Source of the DNA: Anaerolineae bacterium
GTDB taxonomy: Bacteria; Chloroflexota; Anaerolineae; Promineifilales; Promineifilaceae
Reading direction: 5' to 3'
Assembly (NCBI GenBank): GCA_020848035.1
Contig: JADLAX010000069.1
Coordinates: 98,540-162,539 of the forward strand
Length of the DNA stretch: 64,000 nucleotides
The notes below the pieces were generated by a model. It searched no databases and was not told the DNA's origin. It was given only the letters and a program-made list of their open reading frames with translations. The position numbers were made by a program, and so were the translations under genes. Positions 51,127 to 60,122 of this stretch are shown here, one piece after another. Position 1 is the stretch's first letter; each line of letters opens with the position of its first letter.

Positions 51127-51243
51127 CGTAACCCTCTTCTCTCAAAATGGAGCAGTCCGCAGCCTCAGATGCGGACGGTGGGCATCTGAAGCTGCCCACG
51201 CCTCACTGCTCGGCAGATTGGCGCAATCTCGGCGATTCATTTC

Positions 51244-51900
51244 TCAGGCAGCCACGGCCTCTTTCAGCTTGTCCAGCAGCAGCAGCTCTGGCGCGGCCCC
51301 TTCCTGGAACACCGTCTCGTTGATCACGGTGCGCGGCACGCCCATGACGTGATATTTGTTGGAGAGGTGCGGGAACTCGGTCGCCTCCACCATATCGGCC
51401 TGGACCATATCGCTGGCCATAGCCAGGCGATGGGCCAGCAGCACGGCCTGCGGGCAGTAGGGGCAGGTGGGGGTCACAAACACCTGCAAGTGAACCGGCG
51501 TCTTGAGCTCGGCCAGCCAGTCGGTCATCTCTTTAGACAGCTGCGGGTCACCTTCACTCACCATCATCACATCGTGAATGAGCGAGCTAAATTCGTAGCC
51601 AGAGGGAATGCCGTAGTAGCGAATGCCAAAATCTTTGCCGTTTTGGCCGCCTTCCAGGATGACGGTGGCAGGAATTTTGTCCACGCCGTATTGGTCAGCC
51701 AACGCCTTGTGTTTCACAAAATCGTATACTTCCAGGCTAATTTTGTCGGAAAGCGAGGCCAGCTCTTCGGCGATCTGGCGTGTTTCCTGGCAATATTGGC
51801 ACTCAAACTCCTGAGTAAACACAACCATTTTGACGGGCTTTTGCAGCGCCTCAAACATCTCGGTTAACTGGTCGCGGGTATCCTGATTTAATAGTGACAT
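51244..51900 (-). CDS. protein disulfide oxidoreductase (double-thioredoxin-fold, PDO/Grx-like)
   Basis: A 218-residue protein with two thioredoxin folds in tandem, each with a redox motif: Cys-Gln-Tyr-Cys (about 37-40) and Cys-Pro-Tyr-Cys (about 149-152), followed by cis-Pro positions in DKIPATV and MGVPRTV. It resembles archaeal/thermophile PDO and AhpF N-domain-like proteins. It probably receives electrons from the thioredoxin reductase 117 bp downstream in the same operon. AAGGAGACCATC precedes ATG 51900. Confidence 0.85.
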   Translation of the reverse strand: MSLLNQDTRDQLTEMFEALQKPVKMVVFTQEFECQYCQETRQIAEELASLSDKISLEVYDFVKHKALADQYGVDKIPATVILEGGQNGKDFGIRYYGIPSGYEFSSLIHDVMMVSEGDPQLSKEMTDWLAELKTPVHLQVFVTPTCPYCPQAVLLAHRLAMASDMVQADMVEATEFPHLSNKYHVMGVPRTVINETVFQEGAAPELLLLDKLKEAVAA

Positions 51901-51932
51901 GATGGTCTCCTTCGCTTTTGCGCCGTGAAGAT

Positions 51933-51982
51933 TTGAGTGAAACGTGAGGCGTGATGATTCACGTTTCACACTTCACGCCTTA
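51933..51982. repeat. word hairpin, CGTGAAAC type
   Basis: GAGTGAAACGTGAGGCGTGAT with ATTCACGTTTCACACTTCACGCC. It stands at the head of the PDO-trxB operon. Confidence 0.7.
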
Positions 51983-52256
51983 TCCCCACTGCGCCTCAAT
52001 TTTTGATGTGCTTCTTGGGTTTAGATGCAGGGCGTTACAAAAGGTGACAATCAATTTTTTGTTAGATTTTGGCCTGTGGGGCTGGGAGGGGGGCGGAATC
52101 GGCCGTTTTTTAATCTGGCGCACAATATTTTAAGGCGGGCAACGGCCGTATCTGTTTCACCCGCCGCTGCTTTCTCGTATACTTCCAGGCAATCGTCCAG
52201 CCCTCAATTTTCGCCCCATTCGTATTGTTCACCGGCTGGACACAGGAGGTGCACCG

Positions 52257-53534
52257 ATGTTGGCAATGCAGTGGCAGGTTCTTTACATCCTTTCGATAAT
52301 CGTAACTGCCTTTTTAATGATCACGTTTCAATTTTATGCCCTGCGCCTTCGTCATGTGTCTGGATCCGGGTGGTTTGCGGCGTTTATGGTGCCTGCCATT
52401 TGCTGGACGCTCAACGTCGGCATCATGGCGCTGGCTCCACCCGAAACGGGCCATATCTGGCTAAACCTTAAATATTTATGGATCGCCATCACGCCCGCAG
52501 CCTTGTTTTTGTTTGTCCTTAAGTACACCGGTAAAGACAAGTGGCTCAAAAACTGGCATATCGCTGCCCTGTTTGCCATCCCCGGCCTGACCCAGGTGAT
52601 GGCCTGGACCAACGGCCAGCACGGGCTGATGATTCGCGATCTTCAATTTGCCCAGGCGGGCATCCTCACCTACATCCCCCCGCTCACCTTTGGTCCGTAT
52701 TACTGGGTTCACACCGGGTACAGCTACATGCTAACCTTGCTCAGCGTGGTTCTGGTGATTGAAACCACCGTTCGCAGCTCGTACCTTTACCGCTGGCAGG
52801 GCATCTTTCTGGCTGCGGCCATTCTGAGTCCGCTCATTGGCAACATTCTGCTCATTGCCGATGTTACCCCGCGTGAAGTGGATCCGATGCCGTTTGCCCT
52901 GCTCCTGACCAGCGTGCTGCTGTGGTGGAGCGTCTATCGCTACTATTTGCTCGACCTGTCGCCGGTGGCCCGCAACATTTTTGTCGACATCATGCCCAAC
53001 GGCATGTTGGCCATCGACGGCCGTGAGCGGATTATCGACATCAACAAGGCGATGCTGGCCCTGCTTGGCGCAGAAACGGAACAGGTGATTGGACGGCCGT
53101 TTACCCAAGTCCTCCAACCGTGGCATACCATCGTCGATGATTTTCGCAGTGGCAAAAATATTGGCCCAGAAATTACCCTGGGCGACCGCTGTTTTGACTT
53201 GCGCGTCAAACCACTCACCAACCACCAGGGCGACGTTCAAGGCAGTCTCATCGTCCTGCACGATATTTCGCAGCGTAAACAGATGGCAGAGGAGCGGGAA
53301 CAGCTCATTACCTCGCTGCAACATGCCCTGTCTGAAGTCAAAAAGCTCAGCGGCTTGCTGCCCATCTGCGCCAACTGCAAAAAAATTCGGGATGATCAGG
53401 GGTATTGGCAGGATGTAGCCGTCTACATCCGCGACCACTCCGAAGCCGAATTTTCTCACGGCATTTGCCCGGACTGTTACGTTGAACTGTATCCAGAATT
53501 GGCGCAAAAGCGCAAAGGCAAAGAGAAGGAGTAA
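52257..53534 (+). CDS. 7TM-PAS sensor protein with C-terminal Cys-rich motif, no kinase domain
   Basis: A 425-residue protein. Seven hydrophobic segments cover about 1-225 (the N-terminal 7TM region seen before some histidine kinases), then a PAS domain (about 238-345) starting ILPNGM/MLAIDGR, then a short coil and a Cys-rich tail with CANCKKIR (about 370-377) and ICPDCY (about 405-410), a pattern often found at the end of PAS and receiver proteins, likely metal binding. No HisKA/HATPase follows, so output must pass by protein contact. GGAGG precedes ATG 52257. Confidence 0.75.
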   Translation: MLAMQWQVLYILSIIVTAFLMITFQFYALRLRHVSGSGWFAAFMVPAICWTLNVGIMALAPPETGHIWLNLKYLWIAITPAALFLFVLKYTGKDKWLKNWHIAALFAIPGLTQVMAWTNGQHGLMIRDLQFAQAGILTYIPPLTFGPYYWVHTGYSYMLTLLSVVLVIETTVRSSYLYRWQGIFLAAAILSPLIGNILLIADVTPREVDPMPFALLLTSVLLWWSVYRYYLLDLSPVARNIFVDIMPNGMLAIDGRERIIDINKAMLALLGAETEQVIGRPFTQVLQPWHTIVDDFRSGKNIGPEITLGDRCFDLRVKPLTNHQGDVQGSLIVLHDISQRKQMAEEREQLITSLQHALSEVKKLSGLLPICANCKKIRDDQGYWQDVAVYIRDHSEAEFSHGICPDCYVELYPELAQKRKGKEKE

Positions 53535-53544
53535 GTGACAAGCA

Positions 53545-55230
53545 GTGAGCGAAGAAATTGAACTGGACGATGTAGCCCCCTGGCTGGTCGTCTTGATTGC
53601 CCTGGTTGGTGCCGGGCTGCGCCTTTTTATGCTCGAAAAGCAGGGCATGTGGTTGGATGAAACGTTCAGCGTCTGGCTGGCCAACCAGAGTCTGGGCCAG
53701 ATGCTGCAATGGATTGTGAAAATTGACCAGCATCCGCCGCTCTATTACCTGCTGCTGCACGGCTGGATTGCCCGCAGCGGCGACACGGCTTATTACGTTC
53801 GCCTGCTGTCGGTGCTGTTTGGCGTGGCCACCATCCCGGTGATTTACCTCATCGGCAAGCGCCTGTCTGGCCCGGTGGTGGGCCTGGCGGCGGCCGTGCT
53901 GCTGGCATTTTCGCCGTTCCACATCCGCTTTGCCCAGGAAGCGCGCATGTATACCCTGCTGGCGTTGAATACGGCCGTTGCCCTCTACGCCCTCACCCGC
54001 CTGCTCAGCGACCCACGCGCCGCCCAGCCCATGGGCCGCCAGCTGCGCGACTATCGGCGTACGTGGCGTACTCCCCGGCCAGTGGACCCGGCCCTGGTGA
54101 AGCAGTTTGGCCCGGCGTTGGCCCAGCAAAGCCAGACCGGCTGGCGCGGCTGGCTCAACCGCCATCACTGGCTGCGCCTTGAAGCGGTCGAGACAGATCT
54201 GGCCTGGATCACTTTTATGGTTTTTTCGGCGGCGACGATGCTGACTCATAATACGGCCGTGTTTTTCCCCATCGCCACCAACCTCTTTATCCTCAGCCTG
54301 CTGATCTGGCAAAAAAAGAAACCACCTGAAGCCAACGCCACCTTCCAGCCGCCCTCCGGCGAAAACTGGGTAAAAGCCCAGCTTGGCATTTTGGTGCTGT
54401 GGAGCCCCTGGCTGTGGCCCTTCATCCAGCAAGCCAGCCGGGTCTACCAGGAATTTTGGATTCCCCAACCCACCTGGGCGGCCGTCGGCACGGTGCTGGG
54501 TGCCTTTTTGAATGAAAACATCATGGTTCAATCCGGTAAAGTCCAGCTCATCTGGGTTTTTTATGCCCTGGTGCTGGGTTTAGGGCTGCTGTACTACCGG
54601 CACAACCTCGCACGCCTCTTGCTGCTGGCCACCCTGTTTGCCGTTCCTTTCTTGGGTGAACTGCTCGTCAGCCTGCGCCGCCCTATTTTTTATGACCGCA
54701 CCCTGATCTGGCTCACCATCCCGCTGTTCCTGCTGCTGGCGGCGGGCATCGCGCAGTTTAAACAGCGCATGGTTGTGCTCTTGGTGCTGGGCATCTTGGC
54801 AACCAACAACTTCTTTTCGGCAGGCGACTATTACCGATTTATGCTCAAAGAGGATTGGCGTAATGCCGCCGGGTACGTGGCCAATTTTGCCGAAGAAGGG
54901 GATTTACTTCTGTTCCACGCCTCCTGGGTGCAGATTCCGTTTGATTACTACTTTGAAGCGTACGAAACCCTCTACGCCATCCAGGTAGAAAAACATGGCG
55001 TCCCGGTTGATATGTTCGACAGGGGCATTTTGGAACCAAAGATAACGGAAAACGACGTCCCTGGGCTGCTGTCATTGATCGACGGGCGCAGCCGGGTGTG
55101 GCTGGTTTACAGCCACGATTCGTACACCGACCCCACGGGAATCGTGACCCAAACGCTCGACGCGCAGCTGGAAATCATTCAAGAACGTGATTTTTACGGG
55201 GGGCAGGTGCGGTTGTATGGCACCCCCTGA
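53545..55230 (+). CDS. GT39-family (dolichyl/undecaprenyl-type) glycosyltransferase
   Basis: A 561-residue integral membrane glycosyltransferase of the GT-C fold. The first periplasmic loop has the catalytic Asp-Glu in WLDETFS (about 37-38) and DQHPPLYY; FAQEARMY (about 130-137) is also a family block. About eleven membrane segments follow. A charged cytoplasmic insert lies at about 152-210. It uses a lipid-linked sugar as donor to glycosylate a protein or lipid. The start is GTG 53545, 11 bp after the previous stop. Confidence 0.8.
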   Translation: MSEEIELDDVAPWLVVLIALVGAGLRLFMLEKQGMWLDETFSVWLANQSLGQMLQWIVKIDQHPPLYYLLLHGWIARSGDTAYYVRLLSVLFGVATIPVIYLIGKRLSGPVVGLAAAVLLAFSPFHIRFAQEARMYTLLALNTAVALYALTRLLSDPRAAQPMGRQLRDYRRTWRTPRPVDPALVKQFGPALAQQSQTGWRGWLNRHHWLRLEAVETDLAWITFMVFSAATMLTHNTAVFFPIATNLFILSLLIWQKKKPPEANATFQPPSGENWVKAQLGILVLWSPWLWPFIQQASRVYQEFWIPQPTWAAVGTVLGAFLNENIMVQSGKVQLIWVFYALVLGLGLLYYRHNLARLLLLATLFAVPFLGELLVSLRRPIFYDRTLIWLTIPLFLLLAAGIAQFKQRMVVLLVLGILATNNFFSAGDYYRFMLKEDWRNAAGYVANFAEEGDLLLFHASWVQIPFDYYFEAYETLYAIQVEKHGVPVDMFDRGILEPKITENDVPGLLSLIDGRSRVWLVYSHDSYTDPTGIVTQTLDAQLEIIQERDFYGGQVRLYGTP

Positions 55231-55354
55231 ACCGGCCAACCGGAACAGAAACATCCATATTTCGAATTGCTGGCGTAATCCCTGCAAAATTGACAAATCA
55301 GAACGCATGTTCTACAATCTACTCTTACTATCTTGCCCCAAAAAGGATAAATCC

Positions 55355-56008
55355 ATGACTATTCAAGATCTGCCTCATCCACGTATCGCGACCCGGGAAG
55401 AGTGGCTGGCCGCCCGGGAGACGCTCCTGGAACATGAAAAGGAGGCAACCCGACATTACGACCGCGTTAGTGCTGAGCGCCGCAGGTTGCCAATGGTAAA
55501 AGTTGAAAAATCCTACCTGTTTGACGGACCCGAAGGCAAACGAAGCCTGCTTGATTTATTTGACGGCCAGCGGCAGCTCATCGTGTACCATTTTATGTTC
55601 GACCCGGCCTGGGAGAAAGGTTGTATGGGCTGCACAGGGTTTGTGAACGATCTGGGAGATTTGTCGGAGCTGACCGTGCGGAATACCAACTTTGTGCTTA
55701 TCTCGCGTGCCCCACTGGAAAAACTGCAAGCATACAAAGAGCGAATGGGATGGGAACGGCCGTGGTATTCCTCGTTTGGCACCGATTTTAATTCTGACTA
55801 CCTGGTTACAACGGAAAATGGCGAAACGCATGGCTTGAGCGTCTTTTTCCGCATCGGTGATGAGCTGTTTCACACCTACTCTACCTACAAGCGCGGCTGC
55901 GAATCTCTTAGCGATGTCTACCGACTGCTTGATGTGACCCCCTACGGCCGACAGGAAGATTGGGAAGATTCGCCGTCTGGCTGGCCACAACGCCCAACCT
56001 ACGGGTAG
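55355..56008 (+). CDS. DUF899 thioredoxin-like protein
   Basis: A 217-residue protein of the DUF899 family. Core landmarks are IVYHFMFDPAW (about 78-88) followed by CMGCTGF with a Cys-x-x-Cys pair (about 93-96), and the SSFGTDFNSDY block (about 138). Its fold is thioredoxin-like and a redox role is likely, but the reaction is not known. ATG 55355 is preferred: AAAAAGGATAA precedes it, whereas the frame upstream enters the GT39 gene. Confidence 0.8.
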   Translation: MTIQDLPHPRIATREEWLAARETLLEHEKEATRHYDRVSAERRRLPMVKVEKSYLFDGPEGKRSLLDLFDGQRQLIVYHFMFDPAWEKGCMGCTGFVNDLGDLSELTVRNTNFVLISRAPLEKLQAYKERMGWERPWYSSFGTDFNSDYLVTTENGETHGLSVFFRIGDELFHTYSTYKRGCESLSDVYRLLDVTPYGRQEDWEDSPSGWPQRPTYG

Positions 56009-56011
56009 ATT

Positions 56012-57007
56012 TTATTTGTGCTGAATTTTGAGCAGGGCGATTTTGGTGCTGTGGCTAAACGGCGCGGGGTCGGTGATAGGCGGCGTGGTTTGGGGGTGGG
56101 GGTAGCCGGTGCAGTCCTCCGGCACGGGGATGAGCTGTTCGACTTCTACATAGCCATCGGCGCACAGCGCTTGCAGCTCGGCCAGGTAGTCGGCACCGCT
56201 GACGTACAGGGCGTTGTTGATGGCGATGATGTGGCCCCCGTGGCGAACCAACGGCCGTACTTTGTTCACCAATCTTGCCATTCCCTGATTTAAGTCCACG
56301 GTGCCTGCGGCCGTTTGTGCAAAAAAGGGCGGGTCGAGAAACACACAGTCAAACTGTTCGCCCGCTCGATTCAACTGGCTCATCTGCCGCCAAAAATCCC
56401 CCGCCTGGAACAACTTCTTGTCAATCACCAAGCCGTTCAGCGTGTAAGACGTCTTGGCGACGTTGAGAAATCGCTTATTCAGGTCGGTTTGTAAGACGCG
56501 GCTGGCTCCGGCTGCCGCTGCCGCCACCCCTAAACTACCGGTGTACGCAAACGTGTTTAATACCTCTTTCCCCGCCAGGTTGTCCAGCGCCCAACGGCGC
56601 ACGTGGCGCGTGTCCAGGTAGAAGCTGGCGTCCTGGTTCAGCGTTAGCTCCAGGGCGTAACGCACGCCGTGCTCACGGATTTTGCTGGTGAGCGGGCCGC
56701 CCCACCGCAGCACGCCCCGCTTTTCGGCCTCAGAGCCGTGGCGGGTTTTCACCAAAATCGCTTGCAGCCAGGGGAACTGCTCACGCAGCAGCGGCGTAAC
56801 GGCCGTTAACACCTCATCCAGTTCTACGGGCGGATCGGCGTAGTTGTACAACACGGCCGTTGCCCCAAACAGCTCCACCACCAGCTGCGGGCACCCCTCC
56901 AAAAAGCCGTTGAACAGGCGCACGGCCGTTTCGTGCCGCTCGTCCAAAAAGAGATACCGCGCCTCAATCGCCCGCGCCACCAGTGACAAAATTTGTTCCG
57001 TCAACAT
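56012..57007 (-). CDS. class I SAM-dependent methyltransferase (RlmI/RlmK-like)
   Basis: A 331-residue methyltransferase. The N-terminal half has a PUA-like or central domain (about 1-140); SAM motif I is NTFAYTGSLGVAAA (about 150-163) and motif IV is FLDPPFFA (about 228-235). It resembles rRNA large-subunit cytosine methyltransferases. Target base unknown. ATG 57007 is chosen over GTG 57013. A GTAG-bordered palindrome lies 12 bp upstream of the start. Confidence 0.8.
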   Translation of the reverse strand: MLTEQILSLVARAIEARYLFLDERHETAVRLFNGFLEGCPQLVVELFGATAVLYNYADPPVELDEVLTAVTPLLREQFPWLQAILVKTRHGSEAEKRGVLRWGGPLTSKIREHGVRYALELTLNQDASFYLDTRHVRRWALDNLAGKEVLNTFAYTGSLGVAAAAAGASRVLQTDLNKRFLNVAKTSYTLNGLVIDKKLFQAGDFWRQMSQLNRAGEQFDCVFLDPPFFAQTAAGTVDLNQGMARLVNKVRPLVRHGGHIIAINNALYVSGADYLAELQALCADGYVEVEQLIPVPEDCTGYPHPQTTPPITDPAPFSHSTKIALLKIQHK

Positions 57008-57019
57008 GAACACCCATCT

Positions 57020-57048
57020 GTAGGGGCAGGTCTAAGACCTGCCCCTAC
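57020..57048. repeat. perfect GTAG/CTAC palindrome
   Basis: GTAGGGGCAGGTC, TAA, GACCTGCCCCTAC: a perfect 13-bp stem with REP-type GTAG/CTAC ends. It lies in the promoter region of the methyltransferase gene. Confidence 0.8.
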
Positions 57049-57139
57049 CATCACAAATCCTACAAAAAAGCCCGGGAACCACTGCCCCCAGGCTCTCTCT
57101 CAATTAATCTCTCAAATCTCTGTGCCCTCTGTGGCCACG

Positions 57140-58531
57140 TTAAATATGAATCGCCTCACCCTCCACCGCGTGGGCCGCTTCCATCAGCGCCTCACTCAGG
57201 GTGGGGTGGGCATGGACGTTGTGGGCGATCTCTTCGGCCGTCAGCTCCGCGTTGCGCGCCAGCGTCAGCTCCGGCAGCAGCTCAGTGACGTCTGGGCCAA
57301 CCATGTGCGCCCCCAAAATCTCGCCATACTGCTTGTCGGCAATGATTTTGATGAAGCCGTCTTTCTCGCCCAACCCCAGCGCCTTGCCATTGGCGATGAA
57401 CGGAAACTGCCCCACGTTGATCTCATAACCTGCCTCTTTGGCCTGGGCTTCGGTGTAACCAAAGCTGGCCACCTGCGGCACGCAGTAGGTCGCCCGGGGC
57501 ATCATGCGGTACTCCAGCGGCGTGGTGTGTTTGCCCGCAATCGCGTCGGCCGCCACAATGCCCATCGCCGAAGCCACGTGCGCCAGGCGGTATTCTGTGG
57601 CCACGTCACCGATGGCGTAAATGTTGGGCACGTTGGTGCGCATCTGCTCATCAATGGCAATCGCCCCGCGATCCGTCCGGTCAATGCCGACCGTTTCCAG
57701 GCCAATGTTCTCCACGTTGGGCAGGAAGTTAATCGCCAGCATCACCTGGTCACCTTGCAGATGGGTGCCATCGGCCAGAGACACGGTCACACGGCCGTCC
57801 CCCTTCTCGATTTTTTCCACACGGGCATTCAGGTACAGCTTCACGCCCATCTTTTTGTACGCTTTTTCCAGGATATCGCTAACTTCCGGCTCCTCGTTGG
57901 GCAGCAGATGGCTCATCATTTCCACAATCGTCACCTCGACGCCATAGTTGGCCCACATGTAGGCAAACTCCACGCCAATCACGCCACCGCCAACGATAAT
58001 CAGCTTCTCTGGCAGCGATTCAGACAGAATGGCGTCAATGTAAGAGATGATTTGCGCGCCGTCAAACTCCACACCAGGAATGGTGCGCGGCCGTGCCCCG
58101 GTGGCAATAATGATGTTTTTGCCGCTAACAGTTTGCGCCTCGCCGCTGTTCAGCGTCACCTGGATGGTAGTGGCGTCGGTTAGCTTGCCGGTGCCGTCAA
58201 AGACGTCGATTTTGTTTTTCTTCATCAGATGCTGCACGCCCTTCACCAACCGGCCAGACACCTGACGGCTGCGCTTGAAGGCAACGCTGTAATCCAGCTG
58301 CAAATCGGTGAAGGAGAAGCCAAACTCTTTGGCGCGGTGCTGCAAAGTGTGGGCCACTTCGGCATTTTTCAGCAGCGCTTTGGAAGGAATGCAGCCGATG
58401 TTGAGGCAAACGCCGCCCCAATATTCCCGCTCGATGATAGCCACTTTGAGCCCATTTTGGGCAGCGCGGATGGCGGCCACATAGCCACCTGGCCCCGCGC
58501 CTAAAACGACAAGATCGTATTGATTGGTCAT
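57140..58531 (-). CDS. lpd: dihydrolipoyl dehydrogenase
   Basis: A 463-residue flavoprotein. FAD motif GAGPGG (about 9-14), redox Cys pair GVCLNIGCIPS (Cys42 and Cys47), NAD motif GGGVIGVEF (about 173-181), second FAD motif AIGDV (about 305-309), and C-terminal HAHPTLSE (about 440) with the catalytic His. It re-oxidises lipoamide in 2-oxoacid dehydrogenase or glycine cleavage complexes; none of these is nearby. ATG 58531 is chosen over an upstream frame extension at 58666. Confidence 0.9.
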   Translation of the reverse strand: MTNQYDLVVLGAGPGGYVAAIRAAQNGLKVAIIEREYWGGVCLNIGCIPSKALLKNAEVAHTLQHRAKEFGFSFTDLQLDYSVAFKRSRQVSGRLVKGVQHLMKKNKIDVFDGTGKLTDATTIQVTLNSGEAQTVSGKNIIIATGARPRTIPGVEFDGAQIISYIDAILSESLPEKLIIVGGGVIGVEFAYMWANYGVEVTIVEMMSHLLPNEEPEVSDILEKAYKKMGVKLYLNARVEKIEKGDGRVTVSLADGTHLQGDQVMLAINFLPNVENIGLETVGIDRTDRGAIAIDEQMRTNVPNIYAIGDVATEYRLAHVASAMGIVAADAIAGKHTTPLEYRMMPRATYCVPQVASFGYTEAQAKEAGYEINVGQFPFIANGKALGLGEKDGFIKIIADKQYGEILGAHMVGPDVTELLPELTLARNAELTAEEIAHNVHAHPTLSEALMEAAHAVEGEAIHI

Positions 58532-58699
58532 AAGAAACTCCGTTTTGGTTGAAAAGGCCGCGGATTTCGCGGATTTGTATAGATCACGTTTTGCTTGAGT
58601 TGTTACCGCCAGATTATACCAGCGCCCAATCGTAAATCGTAACGGGTGAATCGTCAATGCAGGCAAACGCAGCTGCTTTCGACCCAGGTGTCATTAGTA

Positions 58700-58961
58700 T
58701 GATGAAGCCAAAACGAAAGGCCGATTGTCATTTGGTTCAAAAAACCGTGCGGGAGATGAGGCCCATCGTGAAAACGATAAAACAAGAGGCCAAAAAAGCG
58801 ACCATCCGTTAAGATTGAACAACTCTGGTAGGCCGATGTCATAGGCGCAAAGCCGCGCAGGAGCGCAGACCGCCAGAGCCAGAGAGTTAGCGAGAACCCG
58901 AACAGTTGTTAGGACAGTAAAGTCCGTATTATTGCTAGTGCGGGTCACAAAGGAATGACGC
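58700..58961 (+). ncRNA. candidate bridge RNA region of the IS110 element
   Basis: The 260-bp region before the transposase start has no open reading frame, and includes a stretch with several small inverted repeats (58835-58925, with GCGCAGGAGCGC and GAGCCAGAGAGTTAGCGAGAACCC). Established IS110-group elements make a bridge RNA from the left noncoding end that pairs with donor and target DNA. Placement and strand here are inferred from that model only. Confidence 0.35.
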
Positions 58962-59906
58962 ATGGAACAGCAAACAGAAGAAACCTTTTTTGGCATCGAT
59001 GTATCAAAGACCGCTTTGGATTTGGCCCAGTGGGGCCAGAAAGCAGTGACGCGATTCGAGAACAACGCTACCGGCATCGCCGCTCTGGTGGAGAGGTTGC
59101 TATCGGCAACGGCTATCGCTGCTATTGTAGTTGAAGCAAGTGGCGGATTCGAGCAAACCATGGTTACAGAACTGGCCGCTGTCTCTCTGCCTATCGTGGT
59201 TGTCAACCCCACACGCATCCGTAATTTCGCTCGTGCCAAGGGACAATTAGCCAAGACAGACGCGATTGATGCTCGGCTGATTGCCGCTTTTGCCGAAGCG
59301 ATTCGTCCAGAGGTACGGCCTCTCGGTACAGAGGAACAGCAGCTTATCAAAGCGTTGGTCACGCGGCGGTGCCAGCTGATCGACATGCAAACAGCCGAGA
59401 AGAATCGGCGTGCCACGACCAATCCAGAATTGTTGCCTCGTTTGCAGAAACATTTGGACTGGTTAGAAACCGAATTAGCTGAAATTGAGGATGACCTCAA
59501 TAATTGGATTGACCAAAACGTCCAGTGGCGCGAAAAGCGCACCAGTTTAGAAAGCGTCCCTGGCGTAGGCCCGGTCACCTCCTTTACGTTGCTGGCTGAA
59601 TTGCCAGAATTGGGAACTTTGTCCCGGCAAAAAATTGCCGCATTAGTCGGCCTGGCTCCGTTCAATCGTGACAGCGGCCGTTTTCGCGGGCATCGCCATA
59701 TCTTTGGCGGGCGTTCAGATGTTCGTTCTATTTTGTACATGGCTGCTCTCTCGGGTATTCGTTATAACCCGATTCTTAAAGCCTTTTATGACCGTTTGAT
59801 TGCTAAGGGAAAGCTCCCTAAAGTAGCGCTCACGGCCTGCATGCGAAAATTGTTAACCATTTTGAATGCTATCATTCGAGATGAAGCAACTTGGCAAATT
59901 GCTTAG
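58962..59906 (+). CDS. IS110-family transposase (DEDD/serine recombinase type)
   Basis: A 314-residue IS110 transposase. The RuvC-like DEDD half has Asp13 (FGIDVSK), Glu59 (VVEASGG), Asp100 and Asp103 (KTDAIDA). The middle helical region holds about 120-195, and the Transposase_20 half has VPGVGP (about 199) and the predicted catalytic Ser238 in LAPFNRDSG. All key residues are present, so it may be active. A single intact copy lies in the window. GGAATGACGC precedes ATG 58962. Confidence 0.9.
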   Translation: MEQQTEETFFGIDVSKTALDLAQWGQKAVTRFENNATGIAALVERLLSATAIAAIVVEASGGFEQTMVTELAAVSLPIVVVNPTRIRNFARAKGQLAKTDAIDARLIAAFAEAIRPEVRPLGTEEQQLIKALVTRRCQLIDMQTAEKNRRATTNPELLPRLQKHLDWLETELAEIEDDLNNWIDQNVQWREKRTSLESVPGVGPVTSFTLLAELPELGTLSRQKIAALVGLAPFNRDSGRFRGHRHIFGGRSDVRSILYMAALSGIRYNPILKAFYDRLIAKGKLPKVALTACMRKLLTILNAIIRDEATWQIA

Positions 59907-59938
59907 ACAAATTCGCTTTTTGACCTTGACTTTTATCA

Positions 59939-59972
59939 CAGTTGCTCCCGCGCAGGCGGGAATCCACGTGCA
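59939..59972. repeat. GCTCCCGC/GCGGGAATCC palindrome fragment
   Basis: GCTCCCGCGCAGGCGGGAATCC, one arm of the TGTCATTCCCGC class seen at 45063. It borders the IS110 element. No gene is seen between 59973 and 60122. Confidence 0.65.
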
Positions 59973-60122
59973 GAGATCGTGCGGTTTTTGGTTTTGAAAA
60001 AGCATCAACAGTCATGACATCGTATTTTATTTGCCGGGTTTGGGGCGGCCAGATGAGCAGATCGCCACAAAACGGCCGTATCACTTTGCCTGTGCTTCTG
60101 GGGTGTGCATATAATACGCACC

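Larger units (their letters stand above)
58690..59950 (+). mobile_element. IS110-family insertion sequence
   Basis: A transposase gene with about 270 bp of leading noncoding DNA and a short tail. IS110 elements lack clear terminal inverted repeats and target duplications, so I cannot fix the ends; the borders given are estimates. The right flank at 59939 begins a GCTCCCGCGCAGGCGGGAATCC palindrome; IS110 elements often choose such repeats as targets. Confidence 0.6.

Noticed and set aside
58532..58700. N-terminal extension of lpd upstream to 58666
   Set aside because: Family members begin at the MTNQYDL start; the extension is low in similarity and runs through spacer DNA.
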